From Stappia sp. ES.058 (GTDB lineage Bacteria; Pseudomonadota; Alphaproteobacteria; Rhizobiales; Stappiaceae), in the NCBI RefSeq assembly GCF_900105595.1, contig NZ_LT629784.1:62001-126000 (forward strand): DNA of 64,000 nt, given 5' to 3'. This document shows positions 36,340 through 44,911 of the stretch, in pieces. The translations under genes were made by a program, and so were the position numbers. Positions within the stretch are counted from its first letter, which is position 1; each line of letters starts with the position of its first letter. The notes beneath the pieces were generated by a model. The model did not search any database. It was not told the DNA's origin and saw nothing but the letters and a program-made list of their open reading frames with translations.

Positions 36340-37212
36340 ATGATCGCACGCACATTCGAGGCAACCGATGACGGGCGGCTCACGCAGGACATGCGCAAGG
36401 TCTACGCGGAAGACGGCTTTCTCGTTCTCACCGGCTACAAGAGTGCCGAGGCGTGCGACGCGCTCGCCCGCCGCATGGCCGAACTGATCGACGCCTTCGA
36501 TCCGTCCGAAAATGCCTCCGTCTTCGAGACCGGTGCGCAAAGCCATGCCCGCGACCGCTATTTCCGCGAAAGCGGCGACAAGATCCGTTTCTTTTTCGAG
36601 GAGGAAGCCTTCGACGCCGATGGCAAACTGACAAGACCCAAACAGGATGCGCTCAACAAGGTCGGTCATGCGCTGCACGATCTCGATCCGGTGTTCGAGG
36701 CCTTTTCGCGCGATCCCCGTCTTGCCCGCACCGCCGCCGATCTCGGTCTTGCCGATCCGTTGCTGGCGCAGTCGATGTATATCTTCAAGCCGCCGGAGAT
36801 TGGCGGCGAGGTCAATTGTCATCAAGATTCCACCTTCCTGCACACAGACCCGCTGAGCTGCACCGGTTTCTGGTTCGCGCTGGAAGACGCGGACGAGACC
36901 AACGGCGGGCTGCTCGGCGTGCCGGGCGGCCACACAGGGCCGCTGCGCAAGCGCTTCCACTACGACGGCGACGGGCTGACGATGGACACGCTCGATGAAA
37001 CGCCCTTCGGCGCGGATGCGGCTCTGGTCGCGCCAAAGGGCACGCTCGTTGTGCTGAACGGCCTCGTTCCCCATCGCTCGGCGCCCAACCGCTCGCCGCG
37101 TTCGCGTCACGCCTATGCGCTGCACATGGTCGACGGCGCGGCCCGGTGGTCGGCGGACAACTGGCTTCTGCGGTCTGCCGAAAACCCGATGCGGGGATTT
37201 GAGAGCGCATGA
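36340..37212 (+). CDS. PhyH-family Fe(II)/2-oxoglutarate dioxygenase
   Basis: A 290-residue phytanoyl-CoA dioxygenase-like protein. The iron facial triad is seen as His and Asp in NCHQDSTFLHT (about residue 166) and a distal His in LVPHRSAPN (about 248), with Arg in SPRSRHAY positioned for 2-oxoglutarate. YIFKPPEIGGEV precedes the first ligands, as in PHYHD1-like members. The substrate is not known. It lies 45 bases after deoB and overlaps add by four bases, deep inside a nucleoside salvage operon, which suggests it acts on a nucleoside, a base or a modified derivative. That link is inference from position. Confidence 0.85.
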   Translation: MIARTFEATDDGRLTQDMRKVYAEDGFLVLTGYKSAEACDALARRMAELIDAFDPSENASVFETGAQSHARDRYFRESGDKIRFFFEEEAFDADGKLTRPKQDALNKVGHALHDLDPVFEAFSRDPRLARTAADLGLADPLLAQSMYIFKPPEIGGEVNCHQDSTFLHTDPLSCTGFWFALEDADETNGGLLGVPGGHTGPLRKRFHYDGDGLTMDTLDETPFGADAALVAPKGTLVVLNGLVPHRSAPNRSPRSRHAYALHMVDGAARWSADNWLLRSAENPMRGFESA

Positions 37213-38228
37213 CAGAGCCCCTGTCTTCGTCCGGCCTGCCCAAGGCCGAGCTGCATGTCCACATAGAGGGTGCCGCCCCGCCGGAGCTCGTGCGCGAGCT
37301 TGCCGAGCGCAACGGCGTCGACGTGTCCGGTATCTTTGCCGAGGACGGCTCCTACGACTGGGCGGACTTCACGCAGTTCCTCGCCGCTTATGACAGCGCG
37401 AGCCGGGTGTTTCGCTCACCTCAGGACTATGCGCGCCTCGCCGAGACCTATCTGCGCTCCATCGCGCAGGAGGGCGCGATCTATGCCGAACTGACGGTCT
37501 CGCCCGATCACGCGGCAGCAAGCGGTCTCTCCTATGCCGATTACGTCGGCGGTCTTGCAGAGGGCATCGGACGCGCGCGCGCGGCAACCGGCATCGAGGC
37601 GCGGATGATCGCCGTCGGCGTGCGCCACTTCGGTGCCCGCGCAGTGGAGCAGGTCGCAACGCAGGTCGTTTCGCATCCCCATCCCCTGGTCACCGGCTTC
37701 GGCCTGGCCGGTGACGAAACCGAAGGACATCCGGCGAATTTCGCCCGCGCCTTTCGCATGGCGGCGGAGGCGGGGCTGGGTCTGACCGCCCATGCCGGCG
37801 AGACGGCCGGTGCGGAAAGTGTGATGGCGGCGCTCGATTTCCTGCAGGTCTCGCGCATCGGTCATGGCGTTCGTGCGATCGAGGACACCGTGGTTGTCGA
37901 GCGGCTGGTGCGCGACGGTATCGTGCTGGAAGTCTGTCCCGGATCCAATCTGGCTCTGGGGATCTATGGCGCGCTGCGGTTTCATCCGGTCAACCTGCTG
38001 CGCCGCGCCGGTTGCCGCATCACGCTGAACTCCGACGATCCGCCGTTTTTCGGCACGACGCTCGCCCGCGAGTACGAGTCCTGCGCGCGCACCTTCGGCT
38101 GGAGCCGGGAGCAGAGCCTGGACATCACGCGCACGGCGGTCGCCGCCGCCTTTTGCGACGAGGACACCCGCGGGCGTTTGCTGCGTGTGGTGGCGGAGGC
38201 CGACGCGAAGGCATCCGACCCGGCGTGA
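37209..38228 (+). CDS. add: Adenosine deaminase
   Basis: A 339-residue metal-dependent deaminase converting (deoxy)adenosine to (deoxy)inosine for the upstream phosphorylase. Zinc and catalytic motifs are AELHVHIEG (residue about 14), TAHAGET (about 197), [10 protein letters not shown] and [10 protein letters not shown] (about 280). The second histidine motif is HVHIEG rather than the common HLHLDG, still metal-competent. Length is typical of bacterial Add. The ATG lies within the end of the dioxygenase gene. A 157-base gap follows before upp. Confidence 0.94.
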   Translation: MTEPLSSSGLPKAELHVHIEGAAPPELVRELAERNGVDVSGIFAEDGSYDWADFTQFLAAYDSASRVFRSPQDYARLAETYLRSIAQEGAIYAELTVSPDHAAASGLSYADYVGGLAEGIGRARAATGIEARMIAVGVRHFGARAVEQVATQVVSHPHPLVTGFGLAGDETEGHPANFARAFRMAAEAGLGLTAHAGETAGAESVMAALDFLQVSRIGHGVRAIEDTVVVERLVRDGIVLEVCPGSNLALGIYGALRFHPVNLLRRAGCRITLNSDDPPFFGTTLAREYESCARTFGWSREQSLDITRTAVAAAFCDEDTRGRLLRVVAEADAKASDPA

Positions 38229-38385
38229 GGAAAGTCGAAGCCCGGTTGCTTTTCCTGCCCCCCGGTGTTCCGCTTCGGGAGCGCTTGAACTAGAAGGATC
38301 GCAGACAGGCGATGTGCGGGACATCCGGCCCGGCGTTGACCCGCCAGACCTCCCACACCCGATCCGACACATGAAGAGGCGAGAC

Positions 38386-39015
38386 ATGACAGGTGCCACC
38401 GTAATCGATCATCCGCTGGTTCAGCACAAGCTTACCCACATGCGGATGAAGGACACCTCGACTCAAGGGTTCCGCCGTCTTCTTCGGGAGATTTCCGTTC
38501 TCCTCACCTATGAGGTCACGCGGGACCTGTCGATCACGCCGATGGAGATCGAGACGCCGCTCCAGTCGATGTCGGCGCCGGTGATCGAGGGCAAGAAACT
38601 CGTCTTCGCCTCGGTGCTGCGCGCCGGAAACGGCCTTCTGGAAGGCATGCTGGAACTTGTGCCGGCGGCCCGTGTCGCCCATATCGGCCTCTACCGCGAT
38701 CCCGAGACCTTGCAGCCGGTGGAATACTACTTCAAGGCGCCCGACGGTCTGGCAGAACGGCTGGTGGTGGTGGTCGATCCCATGCTCGCGACCGCCAATT
38801 CCGCGATAGCCGCCGTGCAGCGGCTGAAGGACGGGGGGGCGACGCGGCTCAGGTTCCTGTGTCTGCTGGCAGCACCCGAAGGCATCGCGAAGTTCAACGA
38901 GGCCCATCCCGACGTGCCGATCTTTACCGCGGCCATCGACGAGCGGCTGAACGAGAAGGGATACATCGTGCCGGGTCTCGGCGATGCGGGCGACCGCATG
39001 TACGGCACCAAGTAA
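38386..39015 (+). CDS. upp: Uracil phosphoribosyltransferase
   Basis: A 209-residue enzyme making UMP from uracil and PRPP. It aligns end to end with E. coli Upp: [20 protein letters not shown], the [18 protein letters not shown] block, and the C-terminal [18 protein letters not shown]. In the PRPP loop [20 protein letters not shown], the usual Gly-Gly after AT is Ala-Asn. ATG 38386 follows AGAGGCGAG; ATG 38371 five codons upstream is possible. The 157-base gap before it may hold a secondary promoter. Confidence 0.95.
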   Translation: MTGATVIDHPLVQHKLTHMRMKDTSTQGFRRLLREISVLLTYEVTRDLSITPMEIETPLQSMSAPVIEGKKLVFASVLRAGNGLLEGMLELVPAARVAHIGLYRDPETLQPVEYYFKAPDGLAERLVVVVDPMLATANSAIAAVQRLKDGGATRLRFLCLLAAPEGIAKFNEAHPDVPIFTAAIDERLNEKGYIVPGLGDAGDRMYGTK

Positions 39016-39050
39016 ACGGGGCGCTCCAGTCTGAAATCGGGGGCACGGAC

Positions 39051-39977
39051 ATGATCACGGTTTTCGGGTCGATCAATCTCGATCTTGTCGTGTCGCTGCC
39101 GCGCCTGCCGGCGCCGGGCGAAACAATTGTCGGGCCCGATCATCAGAGCTTTGCCGGCGGCAAGGGCGCCAATCAGGCGCTGGCCGCGGCCCGCGCAGGC
39201 GCCCGGGTGCGCATGATCGGCGCGGTGGGCGAGGACGCGCATGCAGGCCCCGCGCTCGCCAATCTCGAGGCCGCCGGTGTCGATCTCTCGCGCGTGCGCC
39301 ATCTCGAGGGAACCACCGGGTTGGCGATGATCGGTGTCGCACCGGATGGCGAGAACCTGATCATGTGCGCAAGCGGGGTGAACGCGCGCGTTGCCGCCGA
39401 CTGGCTGGAGGGCGAGCTTTCGCCCGAGACATTCCTTGTCCTGCAGCGCGAGCTGCGCGCCGAGCCGATCCGTGAGGCGGTGGCACGGGCAAGGGAGGCC
39501 TGCGCGTTCGTATTGCTTAACGCGGCGCCGTCTGGCGACGCGGATCTGGCGGATCTCGTCGATTCCGTGGGTGTCGTCGTCGCGAATGAGATCGAGGCGG
39601 CGGAGCTTGGCATTGCGAGGGGGGCGGCTCCCGGTTCGTCTGCCGATGCGTTCTGTGCCGCGCTCAGCGGGCCGGAACGACTGAGCGTCGTCACGCTCGG
39701 CCCGCGTGGGGTCATCGCGCGCCTCGGGCAGAACGGCTGGCGGGTTGCGGCACCGCGCATCGAGGTCGTCGATACCACGGGCGCCGGGGATGCTTTCGTT
39801 GGAGCCCTCTCGGCGGCGCTCGATCGCGGGGAGGGAGTGCCGCGCGCGCTGTGCGAGGGCACCGCCGCCGGCGCGCTGGCCTGTACGGCAACGGGCGCAC
39901 AGACGTCTTCGCCGGACGCAGGCGCAATTTCCGCTCTCGCCGACACGCTCACCTGCGAGCGCACGACCGCGTCGTAG
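39051..39977 (+). CDS. rbsK: PfkB-family carbohydrate kinase, ribokinase-like
   Basis: A 308-residue PfkB kinase. It starts MITVFGSINLDLVVSLPRLP, has the sugar-binding FAGGKGANQALAAARAGA (residue about 36) and the catalytic anion-hole motif VDTTGAGDAFVGAL (about 240). The sequence order fits ribokinase, which would return free ribose to ribose-5-phosphate; a nucleoside kinase role cannot be excluded since PfkB enzymes vary in substrate. It starts 35 bases after upp. A short region follows with no clear terminator. Confidence 0.85.
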   Translation: MITVFGSINLDLVVSLPRLPAPGETIVGPDHQSFAGGKGANQALAAARAGARVRMIGAVGEDAHAGPALANLEAAGVDLSRVRHLEGTTGLAMIGVAPDGENLIMCASGVNARVAADWLEGELSPETFLVLQRELRAEPIREAVARAREACAFVLLNAAPSGDADLADLVDSVGVVVANEIEAAELGIARGAAPGSSADAFCAALSGPERLSVVTLGPRGVIARLGQNGWRVAAPRIEVVDTTGAGDAFVGALSAALDRGEGVPRALCEGTAAGALACTATGAQTSSPDAGAISALADTLTCERTTAS

Positions 39978-40127
39978 GCATGGCTTGCGGCGCTTGGTTA
40001 AAAAGCCGGAGAATGCGGTAACCCTTTGCAAACCCAGAATGGCTGTTTTCCCGACCATTCAGCCCTCCCTTAACCCGTCCCGGCGCAGAATGTTTCCATC
40101 CATCCGCGCAAGGGCGAAGAGGGACCG

Positions 40128-40649
40128 ATGGGACGCTACCTGATCATTGCGATTGTCGTTTTGGCGGCCGCGGCCTTCGGCCCGGACCTGGCACGAGACA
40201 TTCTGGACGACGGCCGGCTCCTCGCCGCCGCGCGGGTTGATGACGGTGACAGCAACGCATCGCAGGCATCTTCCGGACTGCGCACGCTCGTTCTCAAGGC
40301 AGGACACAACGGTCATTTCCAGGTGAGCGCCCATTTCAACGGCCGACCCGTCCAGTCGCTGATCGATACGGGAGCCTCGGCCGTCGCACTTCCCCATGAT
40401 GTCGCCCGCCGCGCGGGCGTAGCGCCGGGGGCATCCGACTATACGGTTCGCGTCAGGACCGCCAACGGCATGGCGCTTGCAGCTCCCGTGCGATTGCGCG
40501 AGATGCGCCTTGGCAGCATCCGCATGAAAAACGTCGAGGCACTGGTGATGCCGGCGGGTGCGCTGGAGATCCCGCTGATCGGCATGTCGGCGCTCAACCG
40601 GCTCAGGACCGTCGACATTCGCTCCGGCACGATGCGGCTGATCCAGTAG
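40128..40649 (+). CDS. TIGR02281-type retropepsin-like aspartic protease, membrane anchored
   Basis: A 173-residue protein with one N-terminal membrane segment (YLIIAIVVLAAAAFGPDLA). A clan AA protease domain carries the active-site triplet in SLIDTGASAVALP (about residue 82) and a closing LIGMSALNRL near residue 155. Only one Asp motif is present, so it should dimerise like retropepsins. Proteins of this family are widespread in alphaproteobacteria with unknown targets; the catalytic domain would lie on the periplasmic side. GAGG precedes ATG 40128. Confidence 0.85.
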   Translation: MGRYLIIAIVVLAAAAFGPDLARDILDDGRLLAAARVDDGDSNASQASSGLRTLVLKAGHNGHFQVSAHFNGRPVQSLIDTGASAVALPHDVARRAGVAPGASDYTVRVRTANGMALAAPVRLREMRLGSIRMKNVEALVMPAGALEIPLIGMSALNRLRTVDIRSGTMRLIQ

Positions 40650-40789
40650 GCGTTTGCCGCAGTCTCTCCCTATCGCCTTGAAGTCGGGTTGCAGCCGTTC
40701 GGCAGGAAGGATATCAGCGACAGGCAGGGGCAGTGGCCTCCCGCCGTCGAACGGGGCGATGCGCGGCTGACAGGGTGGGGACCCGAAGC

Positions 40790-41821
40790 ATGAAAACGAT
40801 CTTCTCGATGGGCCAGCTGGCCCACAATCCCACGCATGAGATCTCCGACGGCGCGCTGCAGCCGGCGGTGGAGATCCCGGCGCGTGCGGAGATGGTGCGC
40901 GACCGCATCCTGCAAACCGGGTTCGGCGCGGTGCTCGAGCCCGACGATTTCGGCATGGCGCCGCTGGAGCGTGTTCACGATGCCGACTATCTGGCGTTTC
41001 TGGAAAGCTTCTGGACCCGCTGGACCAACGCCGGGCGTTCCGGCGAGGCGTTTCCTTTCGTCTGGCCCGTGAGGGGACTGCGCAGCGATCCGGCCCCGGA
41101 TCATATCGACGGTCTGCTGGGACGGTTTTCCTTCGATGCCGGCACGCCACTTGGCGAGCACACCTTTGCCGCCGCCCGCGCCAGCGCCAATTCCGCGCTG
41201 ACGACGGCCCGGCTCGTCGCCGGCGGCGAACAGTCCGCCTTCGCGCTGTGCCGCCCGCCCGGACATCATGCGGCGGCCGACTATTACGGCGGCTATTGTT
41301 TCCTGAACAACGCCGCGATCGCCGCGCAGTGGCTGCGCGATGCAGGCGCCGAACGGGTCGCGGTGCTCGATGTCGACTACCACCACGGCAATGGCACGCA
41401 GTCGATCTTCTACGAGCGCGACGACGTGCTCTTCCTGTCGATCCATGCCGATCCGCGCGAGGAGTATCCGTATTTTCTCGGCCATGCCGACGAGACCGGC
41501 GCCGGGGCGGGCGAGGGGTTCAACGCCAATTATCCGCTGGAACTCGGCGCGGACTGGCGCATCTGGTCGGCAGCGCTCGACGCAGCGCTGACGCGCATTG
41601 AAGGGCATCGCCCGGACACGCTGATCGTCTCGCTCGGTCTCGATCCCTACCAGAACGATCCGATCTCGAAGTTCCGCCTGACCGGTGAGGACTTCACCCG
41701 CATGGGGGCCGCACTTGGCCGCGCCGGCCTGCCGACGGTCTTCGTGATGGAGGGCGGCTATGCGGTCGATGCGCTTGGCGTGAACTGCGTCAACGCGCTT
41801 TCGGGCTTCGCGAACGCCTGA
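40790..41821 (+). CDS. Acetylpolyamine amidohydrolase-like histone deacetylase family protein
   Basis: A 343-residue zinc hydrolase of the arginase/deacetylase fold. Motifs include CRPPGHHAAADYYGGYCFLN (active-site His pair, about residue 150), LDVDYHHGNGTQ (zinc Asp/His, about 190), LGLDPYQNDP and VMEGGYAVD. The N-terminal RAEMVRDRILQTGFG and the block RRLRQT-like WPVRGLRSDPAPDHIDG resemble bacterial acetylpolyamine amidohydrolases rather than AcuC. It would deacetylate acetylated polyamines or lysine derivatives in the cytoplasm. It converges with the HAD gene, leaving two bases between stops. ATG 40790 gives a family-like N-terminus. Confidence 0.85.
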   Translation: MKTIFSMGQLAHNPTHEISDGALQPAVEIPARAEMVRDRILQTGFGAVLEPDDFGMAPLERVHDADYLAFLESFWTRWTNAGRSGEAFPFVWPVRGLRSDPAPDHIDGLLGRFSFDAGTPLGEHTFAAARASANSALTTARLVAGGEQSAFALCRPPGHHAAADYYGGYCFLNNAAIAAQWLRDAGAERVAVLDVDYHHGNGTQSIFYERDDVLFLSIHADPREEYPYFLGHADETGAGAGEGFNANYPLELGADWRIWSAALDAALTRIEGHRPDTLIVSLGLDPYQNDPISKFRLTGEDFTRMGAALGRAGLPTVFVMEGGYAVDALGVNCVNALSGFANA

Positions 41822-41823
41822 CG

Positions 41824-42453
41824 TCAGCCGCGCTGCGCAAGCGGGAAGCCATGTTCCTCGAGAACCGCGCGCAGGCCGTCCGCGCCGATGAAATGATGGG
41901 CGTGCATGCCGAACTCCCGCGCGGCGGCGACATTGGCGGCGCTGTCGTCGATGAAGATCGTCTGCTCCGGCACGAGCGCATTGCGCGAAAACAGCACCTC
42001 GTAGATCGCCGGATCCGGCTTGACGACGCCTTCATGCGCGGAAACGACCACGTCGGCGAAGGATTCCTTGAGGAAGGGGAAGCGGATCTCGCACTCGGCG
42101 AATTTCTCGCGCGAGAAATTGGTGATCGCGTAGAGCGGAACGTCCGCCTCGCGCAGGTCTTGGAGAAGTGCGACGCTTTCGGTGATCGCGCCGGGAACCA
42201 TCTCCTGCCATCTTTCGTCCCAGGCGGTGATGGCCTCGGCGTGCTCGGGATGGAGCGCAAGACGCTCCGCGATCCCGTCCTTGAAGCTGCGGCCCCGGTC
42301 AAGGCTAAGATTGAACTCCGGCGGGCAGACGACCTCCAGGAAATACGCCATCTCCTGTGGGTCGGGAAAGATCTCCCGGTAGAGCGCGCGCGGGTCCCAG
42401 CGGATCAGGACATTGCCGATATCGAAGACGACCGTGTCGGGTGTGCGTGGCAT
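41824..42453 (-). CDS. HAD family hydrolase (YihX-like)
   Basis: This 209-residue HAD-superfamily phosphatase has motif I VFDIGNVLIRWDP (residues 9-21), motif II AITNFS near 114, the motif III lysine in EGVVKPDPAIY, and motif IV FIDDSAANV near 173. A helical C1 cap follows motif I. The IGNVLI variant is typical of YihX / alpha-D-glucose-1-phosphate phosphatase-like members, but the substrate cannot be fixed. ATG 42453 follows AAGGAG; the much longer open frame upstream is not coding. It is divergent from the PhnD-like gene with about 50 bases between starts. Confidence 0.88.
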   Translation of the reverse strand: MPRTPDTVVFDIGNVLIRWDPRALYREIFPDPQEMAYFLEVVCPPEFNLSLDRGRSFKDGIAERLALHPEHAEAITAWDERWQEMVPGAITESVALLQDLREADVPLYAITNFSREKFAECEIRFPFLKESFADVVVSAHEGVVKPDPAIYEVLFSRNALVPEQTIFIDDSAANVAAAREFGMHAHHFIGADGLRAVLEEHGFPLAQRG

Positions 42454-42504
42454 GATGGCTCCTTCAGGTGATTCGAAGTCTGCCACGGAAAACGGCACGA
42501 GACG

Positions 42505-43728
42505 GTGACAAACGGCATGCGAAACGGCACGGCCCCGGCAAGCGGGCCGCAGACCACGATGGCCGCTCTGACGGTTCGCCTGTGTGCCGTCCTCCTGACC
42601 GCGGGCATCGCGACCGGGCCGGTGCGGGCCCAGACCGGGATCTCGGACGGTCCCGGTGGATCTGTGACGGATCGGGGGACACCCGCGTTCGCCGCGCCGG
42701 TGGGGCGGGACGACGACGTCAACTGGCCGTATGCGGAGACGCCGGAGGCGCGCGAAGGGGATCTGGCGTCGGACGATATCGGATCGCCGGGTGACGATTT
42801 CCTTGGCGACGACGACGGCCCGGGTCCGGGAGAGACTGCCTTCGACCGCGCACGTCTGGCGCTCCTGCCTGTCTTGCGCGTCGGTCTGGTGCTCGATCCG
42901 GCGAGCGAGGATTTTCGAGTCGCAGAACCGTTTCGCGCGGCGCTTGAGGCGGGCCTTCGCATTCCCGTTCACCTGGTCGCCTACCGGGATCTGTCGCGTC
43001 TGCAAGGCGCATTGATCCGCGGCGAGATCGACTACGCTCCCCTGTCGGCCTCCGCTTATGCGGCGGCTTACCGGCGCTGTTCCTGCGTCATGCCGCTTTT
43101 CGTTCCGCGCAGCGCTGACGGGGCGGCCGGGTGGCATGCGGTCGCGCTTGTGGCGAAAGGTGCGCCGTTTCGAACCCTCAAGGATCTGGCCGGCGCGCGT
43201 CTTGCCACGGCGCGGCCCGTCTCGACGGCGGGCTACCGGGTGCCGCTCGCGGCGATGAAGGCGGAGGGTCTCGATCCCGACAGAGATTTCGCAAGCGTTC
43301 GGGCGTTCGACAGTCCGCGCGCGGCGGCTGCTGCCGTTCTGGCGGGCGAGGCCGATGTCGCGTTCGGCTGGTCGTCGCTGCGCGGCGACGCGCGGACCGG
43401 TTACTCCCGGGGCACCCTGCGCGACCTTGCGGAATTGCGTGGCGAAGGCGCGCCCGCCCTCAGGATCGTCTGGACGTCGCCGCAGATCCCCAATGCGCCG
43501 CATGTCGTGCATGACAGCGTTCCCGTCGAGATCCGTCATGCGCTGGTGGAGCTTCTGGTGCGCGATGCAGCAGTGTCGCCGAGAGATGCCTTAAAGGTGT
43601 CGCCCCATGGCTTCGTGCCGGTCACGCACGAGGACTTTGCGCCCGTCCTGGCGACCTTTGCGGAAAGCGGAAACGGGGCACGGGGTCGGCTGCGTCCGCT
43701 CGGCGGCGCGGCGGGGGAGCTTCGCTGA
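42505..43728 (+). CDS. PhnD-like phosphate/phosphonate ABC binding protein
   Basis: A protein of up to 407 residues. A signal peptide lies at about residues 19-43 (MAALTVRLCAVLLTAGIATG, then VRA-QT), so ATG 42559 is a likely alternative start to GTG 42505. An acidic, Gly/Asp-rich linker of about 70 residues precedes a PhnD-type periplasmic binding domain: LRVGLVLDP, GEIDYAPLSASAYAAAY, LKDLAGARLATARPVSTAGY and ADVAFGWSSLRGD. No permease or ATPase lies nearby, so it is an orphan binding protein. The disordered acidic linker is unusual for the family. Confidence 0.72.
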   Translation: MTNGMRNGTAPASGPQTTMAALTVRLCAVLLTAGIATGPVRAQTGISDGPGGSVTDRGTPAFAAPVGRDDDVNWPYAETPEAREGDLASDDIGSPGDDFLGDDDGPGPGETAFDRARLALLPVLRVGLVLDPASEDFRVAEPFRAALEAGLRIPVHLVAYRDLSRLQGALIRGEIDYAPLSASAYAAAYRRCSCVMPLFVPRSADGAAGWHAVALVAKGAPFRTLKDLAGARLATARPVSTAGYRVPLAAMKAEGLDPDRDFASVRAFDSPRAAAAAVLAGEADVAFGWSSLRGDARTGYSRGTLRDLAELRGEGAPALRIVWTSPQIPNAPHVVHDSVPVEIRHALVELLVRDAAVSPRDALKVSPHGFVPVTHEDFAPVLATFAESGNGARGRLRPLGGAAGELR

Positions 43729-43735
43729 GGCGCGA

Positions 43736-44911
43736 TCAGACGTCGATGAGCCGGCGTGCCTGGCGCGCGATCATCCGCTCCTCGTCCGTCTCGATGCGAT
43801 AGACGGCGACCGCAGCGTTCTGCGGGGACAGGCGGGTGTCCTGCGCGCGATTGGCGTCCGCGTCCAGGGCGAGGCCGAGCCAGTCCATTTCCGCGCAGAC
43901 ACGCGCGCGCAGCGCGGCGGAATGCTCGCCGATCCCGCCGGTGAAGACAAAGGCGTCCAGTCCGCCGAGGATGGCGGCGAGCGCGCCGGTCTCGCGGCGG
44001 ATGCGCAGCGCGAAATGCGCGATGGCGAGTTCCGCGCCCGGATCGCTTGACGCTTCAAGCGTGCGCATGTCGGAGGAGACCCCCGAAAGGCCGGCCAGCC
44101 CCGAGCGATGATAGAGGAGATCGGAGATGGCATCGCCGTCCATGCCGCGTTCCTGCATCAGGTAGATGAGCACGCCGGGGTCGATCTGCCCGCAGCGCGT
44201 GCCCATCGGCAGGCCGTCGAGCGCGGAAAACCCCATGCTCGTCGATACGCTCCTGCCGTTCCGGAGGGCGCACATGGACGCGCCATTTCCCAGATGCGCG
44301 ATGACGACGCGCCCCTGCGCGAGCTCCGGCGCGATCTCGGCAAGCCGTCCGGCAACGAATTCATACGACAGGCCGTGAAAGCCGTAGCGCCGCACGCCCT
44401 CGTCGTAGAAGGCTGCCGGCAGGGCGAATGTATCGACCACGCGCGGATGGCCGCGATGAAACGCCGTGTCGAAACACGCGATCTGCGGCGTGCCGGGAAA
44501 GGCCGTCTGTGCCGCGCGGATGCCGGCCAGATTGTGCGGCTGGTGCAGGGGGGCAAGCGGCTCGAGCCCGGCAAGGGTCTCCAGCAGCGTGTCGTCGATG
44601 ATCACGGGATCGGCATGGTCCGGGCCGCCGTGAACCACCCGGTGGCCGACGGCGCGGATCGCGATATCCGGCGCGTGTCTTTCCAGGACGGCGACGATGG
44701 CGCCAAGCGCGGTCTCGTGACAGGCGGCGTCGGCGGCGGACAGCACCCGGTCGGCGAGGGCAGTGCCTGCATCGTCATGGACCAAAAGATGCGGATCGGT
44801 TCCCAGGCCGTCGACCTGTCCCCGAAGCAACGAGTGGTCTCCCTTAAACAGCTGGAACTTGATCGATGAGGACCCGGCGTTGAGCACCAGGATGGCGCGT
44901 GTCGCATTCAT
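43736..44911 (-). CDS. ackA: Acetate kinase
   Basis: A 391-residue acetate/propionate kinase of the ASKHA fold: acetyl phosphate plus ADP gives acetate and ATP, reversibly. Motifs are ILVLNAGSSSIKFQLF (residues 7-22), HRVVHGG (about 90), FDTAFHRGHP (about 145), HLGNGASMCALRNGRSVSTS (about 203) and FTGGIGEHSAALR (about 318). ATG 44911 overlaps the stop of the Pta gene. The longer frame upstream is a shadow of that gene. It converges with the PhnD-like gene, seven bases from its stop. Confidence 0.95.
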   Translation of the reverse strand: MNATRAILVLNAGSSSIKFQLFKGDHSLLRGQVDGLGTDPHLLVHDDAGTALADRVLSAADAACHETALGAIVAVLERHAPDIAIRAVGHRVVHGGPDHADPVIIDDTLLETLAGLEPLAPLHQPHNLAGIRAAQTAFPGTPQIACFDTAFHRGHPRVVDTFALPAAFYDEGVRRYGFHGLSYEFVAGRLAEIAPELAQGRVVIAHLGNGASMCALRNGRSVSTSMGFSALDGLPMGTRCGQIDPGVLIYLMQERGMDGDAISDLLYHRSGLAGLSGVSSDMRTLEASSDPGAELAIAHFALRIRRETGALAAILGGLDAFVFTGGIGEHSAALRARVCAEMDWLGLALDADANRAQDTRLSPQNAAVAVYRIETDEERMIARQARRLIDV

